Shown here one piece after another: positions 49,556-58,158 of a DNA stretch of 64,000 nt. This stretch comes from Spirosoma profusum (lineage in GTDB: Bacteria > Bacteroidota > Bacteroidia > Cytophagales > Spirosomataceae). The stretch covers positions 248,001 to 312,000 of the forward strand of contig NZ_JACWZY010000003.1 in the NCBI RefSeq assembly GCF_014699005.1. Reading direction: 5' to 3'. The position numbers were made by a program, and so were the translations under genes. Below the pieces are notes generated by a model. That model ran no database searches and was not told where the DNA came from. It saw only the letters and a list, made by a program, of their open reading frames with translations. Positions within the stretch are counted from its first letter, which is position 1. Every line of letters begins with the position of its first letter.

Positions 49556-49754
49556 GCTAAGATTAATTATTACGCTCAACGGAGGATGGTGCCGCCTTAC
49601 TGGTCGAGTAGGCGGTGCTGTCCCCCGTCTCTGTGTCTATAATGGACCAGAGAGAGCACTCCGTTGAGCGGATAATCTTAGCAGCGGGTCAGGCAGCACC
49701 CCCTTTTCGGTACAATATATACGAGTTTACCTGGCCACTTCAGCCGGGTTTTTT
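49556..49754 (+). ncRNA. candidate structured RNA with three-way junction and terminator
   Basis: Stem 1: GCTAAGATTA (49556-49565) with TAATCTTAGC (49673-49682). Stem 2: CGCTCAACGGAG (49573-49584) with CTCCGTTGAGCG (49659-49670). Between them, hairpin A pairs 49589-49601 with 49607-49618 (11-12 bp, one bulge, loop GGTCG) and hairpin B pairs 49628-49637 with 49645-49653 (nine bp, one bulge). A terminator (49730-49754) ends the unit. All stems are visible directly in the sequence. No RNA family is recognised. It encodes no clear protein. Confidence 0.65.
49730..49754 (+). terminator. intrinsic terminator of the structured RNA
   Basis: CCTGGC (49730-49735) pairs with GCCGGG (49743-49748, one G-U pair), loop CACTTCA, followed by six T. 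Confidence 0.75.
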
Positions 49755-49789
49755 CGTTTCCGGGCCACACGATCATTCCTCAGAAAATA

Positions 49790-49850
49790 GTGCCGGCACG
49801 ACTTGCGTGTGCCGGTACGAAGTGCGTGGTTTGTCTCAAGCAAAACGCAC
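49790..49850 (+). promoter_or_regulatory. tandem leader hairpins before 49857 gene
   Basis: GTGCCGGCAC (49790-49799) pairs with GTGCCGGTAC (49809-49818). GTGCGT..TTTG (49822-49833) pairs with CAAAACGCAC (49841-49850). The second ends seven bases before ATG 49857 and may affect translation. Confidence 0.55.
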
Positions 49851-49856
49851 AAAAAC

Positions 49857-50054
49857 ATGACCGCCCATACCATTTTAGCCACCCGCAGCCTACGTATGGA
49901 ATACAGCCAGATCAGCCTGGCCAACAGCTACATCAGCCGGTGCGACTCCCCTTCCAAATGGGCAATTGTTTTAGGCGATAACGGCCGGTTCTGGGTACTT
50001 TCCAACCGCGACGCCAGCATCTTAGTAAAAGCAGGTTTTGAATACGCCAACTAA
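49857..50054 (+). CDS. small hypothetical protein
   Basis: A 65-residue protein, ATG 49857 just after two hairpins: MTAHTILATRSLRMEYSQIS. It has a C-terminal WAIVLGDNGRFWVLSNRDASILVKAGFEYAN with beta character. Followed by another small gene; likely one operon. Unknown. Confidence 0.5.
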   Translation: MTAHTILATRSLRMEYSQISLANSYISRCDSPSKWAIVLGDNGRFWVLSNRDASILVKAGFEYAN

Positions 50055-50061
50055 TACCACC

Positions 50062-50238
50062 ATGATCCAGTTAGACGCTACAATTAACCAACTCCAACCA
50101 AGTCAGGAAATCGAAATCAGCCGCACCGAAACCGCTTACTGTACAGCAGAGCGGTCTGGTGACGGCAAAACGTTACGCTTCATCCGCTACACCGAAAACG
50201 GTAAAACGTGGCGGGTTTTTAAGCAAAGCAGGTTATAA
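50062..50238 (+). CDS. small hypothetical protein
   Basis: A 58-residue protein, ATG 50062. It contains QEIEISRTETAYCTAERSGDGKTLRFIRYTENGKTWRVFKQ, a compact beta-rich domain. Seven bases after the preceding stop. Unknown. Confidence 0.5.
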   Translation: MIQLDATINQLQPSQEIEISRTETAYCTAERSGDGKTLRFIRYTENGKTWRVFKQSRL

Positions 50239-50304
50239 TCTACTATATTTTAGCCAGATATTTCTGAATACTGGCAATGTGCAGGTAGAAGTCATCACCT
50301 TAAT

Positions 50305-51870
50305 TTAACCACTTGATTTGCCGTGTTTACGGAAGGCTTGGACGAGTTGATAGCCAAAATAAGCAATAAATATCCGGCTAATACCCTCCCAGAACCGTGC
50401 CCACCCAGGTACTTTAACTTTTTCAATTAATAAATCATCACTAAGTAACTGCTCAGCAACGTAGTCTGCTTTATGGATGGGATTGAGGAATTCTAAATAG
50501 TAAGTGCATAACGAACTAAAACGTTCGAATGACTTTTCATCTAACAAAGCTGGCCAAAAGCCTAGGGACCAGCAGTAGAATGTATAGAATACTGCGCCTA
50601 CAAATAGGGTCATTCCTAATCCCCTTTGCCAGCTTTGGCCATAATTAGTGGATATCTTACTAAGCCCAAGATTGAGCTTTTCCCAAAAATCATCCCAATT
50701 ACTCCACGACAGCGTTTGCTGATAAGCCTGCATTTCTTTGGCATAATATCGATTGGCTTCAACCTTATCACCCCTGGCTTCATATATTTTTTTGATCTGG
50801 CTATAACCTAACTGATGCTGATGATAGTTCAAGTGATTTAGAGCTAATTCCGTAGTAATTTTTCTAGGCATTCTGGTTCCAGTAACGAAAACTTCGGTAA
50901 TTTTTGAACTATTAAAGTCTAAATCAAAGCTGGATAGATCGCAGTTGATGAAAGTTGTTTTACCAATATCGCTGTTTATTATTTTTAAGCTAGGTTTACT
51001 AATTTTATCATCTACTATTTCTTCCGTTGAGGAATTAAAGGTGTGGAGATAATTTTTAAATGTACATCCTGTAAAGAGAATTGTTCCAAAGTTTAATACA
51101 TCGATAAATGCTAGTTCATTAACCTCCGTATATATACGAATGAAAGAGTCTTTAAAAATAGTGTGCTTGATATGAAGTGAATTTATAATTACACTGTTTG
51201 GTATAGAGATTAAAGTCTTTTCCTTCAGGTTCCGGATACCCAAAATATTGATAAAACTATCTGCAACAGATATATAATCTTTGAATATCCCTCCCTCAAT
51301 TTGAAAAGAATCTGCCACTCTTATATTTTGAAGCGAAAAAACTTTGTTATATGCCCCTCCAGAAATTAATAAATTGGCAAAGCTACTGTCTGAAATATAA
51401 AAATTTTCTATAAAAGTTCCTCCTGTAATTTCGGCATGTTTCTTAAACACACTGTGAGAAATAAAGAATTTTCCGTCAAACGTTCCTCCCGCAATCACAA
51501 ATCCATCATTAAATTTACAATAAGAGGTACTGAATGTTCCATTAAAAACACCGTCTGGAATTGAGAATTGTCCCTCAAACGTACTATTTGAAATAGAAAT
51601 ATGTTGTTTTAATTTTATTCCAAAAAACGTAATACCTTCCCTAAATAAACAATTCCAAATAGATAAAAAATCTGAGGTGATAATATTACCATCGAGAGTA
51701 ACATGGTCTAGTATCTCAACATCTTTTATTTTTATATTATATTGTCCATTTGGGGCTATTTCATAAAAGTCGGTATATCGACTTGTATTCGTTACTTTAA
51801 TAATGTCAATTAACTCACTAGCCCGAAGTGGAACTAGCGGAGTTGATGTGGGTGTCGGTGTAGAATTCAT
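50305..51870 (-). CDS. beta-helix (pentapeptide-like) membrane protein, defence candidate
   Basis: A 521-residue protein. Residues about 40-330 form an imperfect right-handed beta-helix with repeated F/S-x-x-x-F-G-G-type rungs (GGTFDGKFFISHSVF, GGTFIENFYISDSSF), like pentapeptide-repeat proteins. A charged helical linker (about 345-395, RGDKVEANRYYAKEMQAYQ) and a two-helix membrane part (about 415-440 and 485-505) follow, resembling the pore or anchor of ion-channel-linked pentapeptide proteins. AT-rich and located between accessory genes and the integrase, the usual position of prophage defence genes. No assay-based function known to me. Confidence 0.55.
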   Translation of the reverse strand: MNSTPTPTSTPLVPLRASELIDIIKVTNTSRYTDFYEIAPNGQYNIKIKDVEILDHVTLDGNIITSDFLSIWNCLFREGITFFGIKLKQHISISNSTFEGQFSIPDGVFNGTFSTSYCKFNDGFVIAGGTFDGKFFISHSVFKKHAEITGGTFIENFYISDSSFANLLISGGAYNKVFSLQNIRVADSFQIEGGIFKDYISVADSFINILGIRNLKEKTLISIPNSVIINSLHIKHTIFKDSFIRIYTEVNELAFIDVLNFGTILFTGCTFKNYLHTFNSSTEEIVDDKISKPSLKIINSDIGKTTFINCDLSSFDLDFNSSKITEVFVTGTRMPRKITTELALNHLNYHQHQLGYSQIKKIYEARGDKVEANRYYAKEMQAYQQTLSWSNWDDFWEKLNLGLSKISTNYGQSWQRGLGMTLFVGAVFYTFYCWSLGFWPALLDEKSFERFSSLCTYYLEFLNPIHKADYVAEQLLSDDLLIEKVKVPGWARFWEGISRIFIAYFGYQLVQAFRKHGKSSG

Positions 51871-52140
51871 AATTGAACTAGAATAGATTATGTAGATCCA
51901 AGGTAGTTATAAATAAACGTACCTAACAGTTGAAGGAAACCAATTTTTTAAGGACAATACTATAGTTGCTCTAGCTTAAGAATGTCATAACCCATTGCAG
52001 AGGATCTTTATCTTGCTCCATCTTATCATCTTGTCCTTGCTACTCCTCTGACTTTGTTTTAATCATAGTTGGTATAGAGTTTATAGAATATTGGTACTTT
52101 TATTTCTTCGTTTAGACACAAGAGTGTATGGATTATTAGA
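51871..52140. other. AT-rich gene-free stretch before integrase
   Basis: About 270 nt with no credible gene or strong hairpin. It lies between the 3' end of the integrase gene and the start of the beta-helix gene, so it probably carries only the latter's promoter. Confidence 0.5.
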
Positions 52141-53376
52141 CTAAAATTCCGGGAAATCCTGAATCTGGGTATGCCGGACGATAATGCCCAGATCCCGCAA
52201 ATAATCTTCGGTCTGCGCGGCCGTTGAGTGCCGGCAGTGTTGTTGAATCAATCGAATATTTTGGGTTGTACTCCAGAGCGCAATCACGCCGGTGTGTTTC
52301 CAGCTGTACATATCATACTTACCCTTCCAGCCTAGTTTCGCCAAGATCCTGACGTGATGCTGATAAAAGTAGTCGGGGCCCACTGGTTCGCTACCTGGTA
52401 CACCCTGGTGGGTAAATACGTAAAAATGGGGTGGATACGTCCGTAGTTTGTACTGCTCGATGAGCGCCTGTAGGGGAGGAGGGATTTCAATGTATGCCCC
52501 CTCGTTATCTTTGGCCTCCTCTGCATTGACGTAAATCGTATCGGCTTTGATATCGCCCACCCGGATCAGGCGCAGCTCCTGACGCGGCCGAAAGAACGTA
52601 TAGAACATGAACTGAACGAACAGCAGCAGATTCGTTTCGTTTTCCTTTCGGCAGATCTCCTTAAAGGTTTCCCGCTGCTCATCAGTAAACGCCGTGTGTT
52701 TATTGGTGTGGGTAGTTTTATCCTGAATATCGTCGAAGGGATTCACGATGGCCAGCTTGCCGGGCCGGTTGATCCGTTTGAGCCAATGCCGGTAAAACAT
52801 ACCGACGTTATCTTTGGCGTTGTTATGGCCCCGATTGGTCAGCCCGTATTTTAAAATCACCTGGTCTAGAAAATGCAGGGCGTCGCCATGGTGAAAGTTC
52901 GCCAGTGTTACGTTCTTCAGCCCGGGCGTATCGAGCAGGTACTGTTTGAACAGGCGCAGGCTGGAACGGTACGTACGCCACGAGTTGACCGAAGTGGTTT
53001 TCTGCTTATAGGCCAGATACAGATCGATCGCCTGCCGGATCATGGTATGGCCACCCACCTGATCAGCCTGGTCCCGGACGAGGACCTCCGGCGCTTTGGC
53101 CTGTGGATCCACGCAGGCACCCGCTTTAAGCTTCTGTTTGATCAGCCCGACAACCTCGCGGCCATCCTTCAGCCGATCGGCGACGGTGTCGCCTTTCAGC
53201 ACTACCCGTTTCCGTTTTATCTTCTGCTCACGCTCCGAGTAAATGCCATACTCGACCACCCACTGTTTGGTGAGGTCATTGTCCTCCGGTTTGGAGATAA
53301 ATGGCTCTTTAAACGGGTATTTCACGGGCGATGGCGTGATCTGTTTATTGAGAAAAAGTTGCCATTTTCTTGCCAT
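52141..53376 (-). CDS. tyrosine-type phage integrase
   Basis: A 411-residue protein; ATG 53376 is used because the longer frame would run through the tRNA gene. An N-terminal arm-binding region, a core-binding domain (about 110-210) and a C-terminal catalytic domain with FFRPRQELRL (Arg near 263-265), YSWKHTGVIAL (H361), CRHSTAAQTEDY (H383, Tyr 392) are visible. It integrates the phage at the tRNA-Leu gene whose 3' end is only 60 bp away. Full length for Bacteroidota phage integrases. Confidence 0.9.
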   Translation of the reverse strand: MARKWQLFLNKQITPSPVKYPFKEPFISKPEDNDLTKQWVVEYGIYSEREQKIKRKRVVLKGDTVADRLKDGREVVGLIKQKLKAGACVDPQAKAPEVLVRDQADQVGGHTMIRQAIDLYLAYKQKTTSVNSWRTYRSSLRLFKQYLLDTPGLKNVTLANFHHGDALHFLDQVILKYGLTNRGHNNAKDNVGMFYRHWLKRINRPGKLAIVNPFDDIQDKTTHTNKHTAFTDEQRETFKEICRKENETNLLLFVQFMFYTFFRPRQELRLIRVGDIKADTIYVNAEEAKDNEGAYIEIPPPLQALIEQYKLRTYPPHFYVFTHQGVPGSEPVGPDYFYQHHVRILAKLGWKGKYDMYSWKHTGVIALWSTTQNIRLIQQHCRHSTAAQTEDYLRDLGIIVRHTQIQDFPEF

Positions 53377-53389
53377 TATCGAAGCTATG

Positions 53390-53429
53390 ACAAGAAAACA
53401 GCCTGTAAGTACTTGACTTACAGGCTGTT
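53390..53429 (-). terminator. terminator of the tRNA-Leu gene
   Basis: 14-bp stem AACAGCCTGTAAGT (53397-53410) / ACTTACAGGCTGTT (53416-53429). On the minus strand it is followed by TTTTCTTG. It lies seven bp past the tRNA 3' end and before the integrase gene, so it may be part of the attachment region. Confidence 0.75.
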
Positions 53430-53435
53430 GCAAAG

Positions 53436-53519
53436 TGCCGAAGGCGAGACTCGAACTCGCATGTCCGTAAAGACACACGCCCCTGAAACGTGCGTGTCTA
53501 CCAATTTCACCACTTCGGC
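53436..53519 (-). tRNA. tRNA-Leu (anticodon CAG)
   Basis: The minus strand gives an 84-nt cloverleaf: acceptor GCCGAAG pairs with CTTCGGC, D-loop GGTGAAATTGGTAGAC, anticodon stem CACGT/GCGTG with loop TTCAGGG (anticodon CAG), long variable arm GTCTTTACGGAC, and T-loop GTTCGAGTC. CCA is not encoded (CAC follows). The gene is intact, so the attachment site lies at or past its 3' end. Confidence 0.9.
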
Positions 53520-53543
53520 AGTACGTTCCCCGTATTGGGATGG

Positions 53544-53575
53544 CAAAGATACGAGCCGCTACGTTCTTTTTGCAA
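53544..53575 (-). promoter_or_regulatory. promoter of the tRNA-Leu gene
   Basis: On the minus strand TTG (53573-53575), 21 nt, TATCTTTG (53544-53551), a perfect Bacteroidota-type promoter ending about 25 bp before the tRNA. Confidence 0.75.
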
Positions 53576-53601
53576 GAAAATCAGCTAAAAAATTTATACG
53601 G

Positions 53602-54939
53602 TTATCGACTAAAGGCTAATCGCTCACCAGCCTTGTTGGTTAAAAATTGCCCATTTTTATAAACCAACTCACCCGATACAATCGTATGTGTTACCGAATT
53701 CTTAAACGTATGCCCTTCTAACGGCGACCAACCACACTGATAAAGAATATTTTGCTTCGAAACGACAGTTGACTGCGTGGAATCAACGAGAACCAAATCA
53801 GCCCAATGGCCTTCCCGAACGTAACCACGGCGGTCAATCTGGAAGCAATCGGCAGGGGCGTGGCACATTTTTCGAACAACTGTTTCCAGAGAAAGCCTAC
53901 CCTGATTCACAAACTCAAGCATCAGCAGCAGTGGATGTTGTACCAATGGCAAACCAGACGGAGCCTGCCAGTAATTCTGCTGCTTTTCGGCCCAAGTATG
54001 AGGGGCGTGGTCTGTAGCAATAATGTCCAAGCGGTCATCCATCAGGGCCGCCATCAGCGCTTTTTTGTGATGCCGAGCTTTGATGGCCGGATTACACTTT
54101 ATCTGATTACCCAACGTAGCGTAATCGTCGCTATCGAACCAGAGGTGGTGAACGCAAACTTCAGCCGTGATACGTTTCTCCGTAAGTGGCAATTGATTAG
54201 TAAATAGAGCCAGTTCGTCAGCCGTAGAAATATGCAATACGTGTAAACGAGCATTGTGTTGCCGGGCCAGCGCCACGGCCAGTGACGATGATTTCAGACA
54301 AGCTTCCTCGTTACGTATCAGTGGGTGCAGGGCTGCGGTAGCCGAATCACCATACTCGATTTTGTAGCGTTCGGTATTGCTACGTATAGTAGCCTCATCT
54401 TCACAGTGCGTAGCAATGAGCATCGGACTTTGTCGAAATAAGGCATCCAGAACGCGCTCATTGTCAACCAGCATATTACCTGTTGATGAACCCATAAAAA
54501 CCTTGATACCGCAAACGGTTTTTGGGTCGGTACGTAGCACTTCGTCGATATTATCGTTCGACGCACCCATAAAAAACGAATAATTTGCCAGCGATCGTTG
54601 GGCCGCAATCGCGTATTTATCGGCAAGTAATTCCTGCGTCAGTGCATTCGGCACAGTGTTGGGCATTTCCATGAAGCTGGTAACCCCACCCGCTACGGCG
54701 GCTCGCGATTCAGAATGGATAGTAGCTTTATGCGTCAGCCCAGGCTCCCGAAAATGAACCTGATCGTCAATAACGCCTGGTAATACGTACTGACCGTCAG
54801 CGTCGATAATCTGATTTATGTCTTTATCCGAAAGCCCCGATTTGATTTGCGAAATGAAGCCGTTTTCGATCAATATGTCCGCTTCGGTAATTTGCCCTTC
54901 GTTGATGATACGGGCATTACGAACCAGGAGTTTACGCAT
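53602..54939 (-). CDS. pyrC: dihydroorotase (type I)
   Basis: A 445-residue protein, ATG 54939. It catalyses the reversible cyclisation of N-carbamoyl-aspartate to dihydroorotate in pyrimidine synthesis. DDQVHFREPG (58-67) holds two metal-binding His/Arg residues, GIKVFMGSS holds the likely carboxylated Lys (about 152), ATHCEDE and LHVLHIS supply two more His ligands, and ATDHAPH (about 315) holds the catalytic Asp. The HFREPG motif places it in the larger type I group. Ordinary host gene immediately outside the prophage. Confidence 0.9.
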   Translation of the reverse strand: MRKLLVRNARIINEGQITEADILIENGFISQIKSGLSDKDINQIIDADGQYVLPGVIDDQVHFREPGLTHKATIHSESRAAVAGGVTSFMEMPNTVPNALTQELLADKYAIAAQRSLANYSFFMGASNDNIDEVLRTDPKTVCGIKVFMGSSTGNMLVDNERVLDALFRQSPMLIATHCEDEATIRSNTERYKIEYGDSATAALHPLIRNEEACLKSSSLAVALARQHNARLHVLHISTADELALFTNQLPLTEKRITAEVCVHHLWFDSDDYATLGNQIKCNPAIKARHHKKALMAALMDDRLDIIATDHAPHTWAEKQQNYWQAPSGLPLVQHPLLLMLEFVNQGRLSLETVVRKMCHAPADCFQIDRRGYVREGHWADLVLVDSTQSTVVSKQNILYQCGWSPLEGHTFKNSVTHTIVSGELVYKNGQFLTNKAGERLAFSR

Positions 54940-55296
54940 GTGCTGGAATCCAAAAATTTTGATCTGCATAATTGGCTCTTCTTTCGTTTGATTCCAAATT
55001 ATAAATCTTCAAATAATCAGGAGTTACTATTTTACGATCTGGAAGATGTTTAAAAGGCAGGAGTCAACTGTATGAATAGAGTCAAATTTGCCTAAAAAAT
55101 CCTTCAGTAAAATGTAGCAAGTCCGCTATTTTCGGCTCTCGTTGCTCAGGCAATACGTATTCCGGAAATTTGAGGTATGCTATTACGCAGTCTTTTGGTT
55201 CGAATGATTGGTCAGAATAGTAGCCATGTTACCTTTAAAGAAATTACGAACCCGAGGTTTCTTCAACGTACCGTTTCCAGCCAGCGCTCAAAACCT
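54940..55296. other. intergenic region between pyrC and LysR gene
   Basis: About 357 nt between divergent genes. No gene, RNA or strong hairpin is seen; it should hold both promoters. LysR regulators commonly bind such regions, but I cannot identify the site. Confidence 0.5.
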
Positions 55297-56199
55297 ATGC
55301 TCGACTTCCGCCTGAATGTCTTTTACACTGTTGCCAAACGACTCAGCTTCACCAAAGCAGCTGCGGAATTATACGTAACACAGCCTGCCGTAACCAAACA
55401 CATTCAGGAACTGGAGCATCATTTCGGTACGGCTCTTTTCGACCGTCGAGGGAACCAGATTAGCCTGACAGCGGCCGGAAGCGTATTGCTACGTCACGCC
55501 GAAAGTATTATGGCAACGTATCGTCAACTGGAATTCGACATGAACGCGCTGAAAGGCGAGTCGCGCGGTACGTTACGTGTAGGAGCCAGCACCACGGTGG
55601 CGCAGTACGTTATTCCGCCCGTATTGGCACGTTTTCATGAACAATCGGCCGACGTATCGATTTCGCTCCTGAGTGGCAATACCGAACAGATTGAGCAACA
55701 ATTACTTAATGACGATATTGATTTAGGATTGGTGGAAGGGCGGACCCATCACAGCGATATTCGCTACACGCCGTTTGTGAAAGACGAACTCGTGCTCATC
55801 TGCCGCCCCGACCACCCGCTTGCCGACCGCGATGAGATTACGCTGGACGAACTAAAAACCATTCCGATCGTACTTCGAGAGCGCGGCTCTGGCTCACTCG
55901 AAGTCATTGAACACGCGCTACGTGGCGTTGGGCTACGTCTTACGGATTTGACTGTCGAAATGCAGTTAGGCAGTACCGAAACCATCAAATCATATCTTAG
56001 CAGTTCACGCTGTATGGCTTTCGTATCGGTCTTTGCCGTTCAGCATGAATTACGCGCCGGTACTTTGAAAATTCTTGATGTACAGGGGCTTACCATCGAA
56101 CGGGATTTGTACTCCATTCAGCTTCAAGGCGTTAGCGAAGGCTTAGCCGATACGTTCATGCGTTTCGCCCGTCAGCAGTGGCGGAGAACGGATGCATAG
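55297..56199 (+). CDS. LysR-family transcription regulator
   Basis: A 300-residue protein, ATG 55297 giving the standard start MLDFRLNVFYTVAKRLSFTKAAAELYVTQPAVTKHIQELE (winged helix-turn-helix, 1-60). A periplasmic-binding-protein-like effector domain (about 88-295) follows, with LRVGASTTVAQYVIPPVLARF. Full length. Its target is not clear; a 24-bp inverted repeat follows it. Confidence 0.9.
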   Translation: MLDFRLNVFYTVAKRLSFTKAAAELYVTQPAVTKHIQELEHHFGTALFDRRGNQISLTAAGSVLLRHAESIMATYRQLEFDMNALKGESRGTLRVGASTTVAQYVIPPVLARFHEQSADVSISLLSGNTEQIEQQLLNDDIDLGLVEGRTHHSDIRYTPFVKDELVLICRPDHPLADRDEITLDELKTIPIVLRERGSGSLEVIEHALRGVGLRLTDLTVEMQLGSTETIKSYLSSSRCMAFVSVFAVQHELRAGTLKILDVQGLTIERDLYSIQLQGVSEGLADTFMRFARQQWRRTDA

Positions 56200-56205
56200 G
56201 GGCAT

Positions 56206-56276
56206 GGGGCATAGGGGAAAGGGCATAGGGTGTAAAGTTCCCGTGTGATGTGCCCTATGCCCTTTCCCCTATGCCC
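56206..56276. repeat. GGGCATAGGG inverted repeat
   Basis: Perfect 24-bp arms (56207-56230 and 56253-56276) made of GGGCATAGGG-type units, with a 22-nt loop. It could act as a terminator between the convergent genes. A related CCCCATGCCCTATGCC stretch occurs at about 57382-57397 inside the 56276-58027 gene. Confidence 0.7.
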
Positions 56277-58027
56277 TATGCTACTTTGTACAACCAGATG
56301 CGCCAGAAACTCGTGGGGTCGTCAAATACTTTTTCGAGGTGAAGTTGGTTTTCGGTAGCGTTACGTATCGGAACAGCTGAGATAACGTATTGCCCGTTTA
56401 AAGCAGCTAACGCTTTGGTGTTGATTTGCAGATGATTAAGCGAACGATTTTGTGTTTTTCCGAACATATAATTCATTCCCAATTCTGCCGTATAAAGGTA
56501 AACCCGACAGGCGTAGGCGTCGTAATACGTCCTCATTTCCGCACGACCTTTCGCTAGTTCAGGCGCGATGATTTGCCGAAAGGCATGTTTATAAGCCAGC
56601 AGGTAATTATTCTGATACCCATCAAGTGTATAGAACCCATTGTAAATCGCAACAGCCGGATGCATCCCAATGCTAATGACTCGGTATGCCGATTGAGGTT
56701 GCCCAATATAATCCCGAATCTGCCCAAATAAATGAGGAGAATAGAACGCCTGATAAGACGGAAATTTCTCGTTCTGTGGTGAGCCAGTTAGCTTTCTGAC
56801 GTTCGCGATAAATTCTTTGTTGGCTGCCAGTATAACGACCAGCTGAACCCCCAGAAACAGGCCATTTAAATAACTCCTGGGGCCAAACTCCCGAAGCGCG
56901 ACGGCTAACAACAGCAGCCAGAGCAGGGGTAATAAAAAATAAAACCGATCGAACTGAAACGATTGCAGAAGGCTACCTTTACTCATCCAGACGGCCGGAA
57001 ACCGGTAAAATCCGTTGATCAGGCAAATAATTCCAATACTTATCAGCAGTGCCGCCAGTTGCCAAAAATGCTTCGTATTACGTCGAAAATAGGCTAGCAG
57101 ACCCGACAACGTAGCAACCAGAACAATCCAGACCGTAATGAAAGCGCCCGCATGGTACTGGCTCTGAACAAACAAGTGATAACTTTTGCGCAGACTTTCC
57201 GCCACTGTAATCGGCATGAGCCGTGCATAGTCATACTCCGTTCGATGCGAAACATAAGTTCGTGCCAGAAACGAATAAATCATCTGCCACTCGCATACTA
57301 CGTAAAGACTACTCAGCAAAACCAGCCCGCCGAAATACGTCCAGTTGAATCGCCCGAAACCCTTTCTTTCTAGGGCCCAAACCCCATGCCCTATGCCAAT
57401 CACCCCCAGCGCAACGCAGATGAAAAGCCCGGCCCAGACAAAAAATGAATAAAACGGAAAGAGACTAATAATAAGCCAGTCGGTCCAGCGGGCCTGATAC
57501 GTTAGCAGATTCAAAAACGCGAATAACAGCAGTGGCTGACCGCTTACTGATACGCCATGAACCGTATAAAAAGGTATTAGCGCAAATAAGAAAGCAATTG
57601 AAACCCGAACGAACGCCCAGTCCGGTTCGGGAAGAACGTAGCGTTTGAGCAATACGTACATTCCCATCAACCCGACACTATGAATCACACTAAAATTGAC
57701 AACCTGTGCTACGTAGGGCGGCATCAGCCAGAACGACAACACTTCCAGATTCAGGCCCGAACGTAGTGCCGCTCGTGGAATGCCTTTGAACGGCCCACCA
57801 CTCATTACGTTCGGAATCACCGTATTGAGATCAAAATCGAAGGCGGTGCGCGTAATTTTCAGTAGGTGCAGATACAGAAAATCGCTGTCCAGATTGTCGT
57901 GGATTGTTACGTATGCATCTTCGCCAAGCAGGATAAAAGGGAGAATATATAACCCCAAAAGCCCTGTTGCAATGAGCAAATAGGTTCTATCAGCGTTGCG
58001 GGAAAGCTTTTTTAGTGAATCAGACGG
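56276..58027 (-). CDS. DUF6044 family multi-pass membrane protein
   Basis: A 583-residue membrane protein. I take the start at MPSDSLKK (58027); nine upstream bases also encode an in-frame start. About ten to twelve membrane helices are evident, an early HDNLDSDF motif after helix 1 (about 40-50), and a soluble C-terminal part (about 430-583). This layout matches the DUF6044 family of Bacteroidota, of unknown function but reminiscent of polysaccharide-related or glycosyltransferase-like membrane proteins. Full length. Confidence 0.75.
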   Translation of the reverse strand, partial: PSDSLKKLSRNADRTYLLIATGLLGLYILPFILLGEDAYVTIHDNLDSDFLYLHLLKITRTAFDFDLNTVIPNVMSGGPFKGIPRAALRSGLNLEVLSFWLMPPYVAQVVNFSVIHSVGLMGMYVLLKRYVLPEPDWAFVRVSIAFLFALIPFYTVHGVSVSGQPLLLFAFLNLLTYQARWTDWLIISLFPFYSFFVWAGLFICVALGVIGIGHGVWALERKGFGRFNWTYFGGLVLLSSLYVVCEWQMIYSFLARTYVSHRTEYDYARLMPITVAESLRKSYHLFVQSQYHAGAFITVWIVLVATLSGLLAYFRRNTKHFWQLAALLISIGIICLINGFYRFPAVWMSKGSLLQSFQFDRFYFLLPLLWLLLLAVALREFGPRSYLNGLFLGVQLVVILAANKEFIANVRKLTGSPQNEKFPSYQAFYSPHLFGQIRDYIGQPQSAYRVISIGMHPAVAIYNGFYTLDGYQNNYLLAYKHAFRQIIAPELAKGRAEMRTYYDAYACRVYLYTAELGMNYMFGKTQNRSLNHLQINTKALAALNGQYVISAVPIRNATENQLHLEKVFDDPTSFWRIWLYKVA

Positions 58028-58158
58028 CATATACAACCAGACCTTACAGATTTCCAGAATCCATAAAGTCCGCGAAAGTAGTCAAATTCGATCAATTGGC
58101 CGGAACGATAAAGGCCCATGCATTTTTCGTATTTTTACCGTCCAGACTTAACATTATC

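Noticed and set aside
49556-49682. Retron RNA (ends pair like a1/a2)
   Set aside because: No reverse transcriptase gene is present in the window.
49544-50054. Type III toxin-antitoxin (promoter, RNA, terminator, toxin)
   Set aside because: The RNA has no tandem repeats and the following 65-residue protein is too short and unlike ToxN-type nucleases.
51871-52140. attL/attR in the gap before the integrase
   Set aside because: No match to the tRNA 3' end is visible here; the attachment region should be at the tRNA side.
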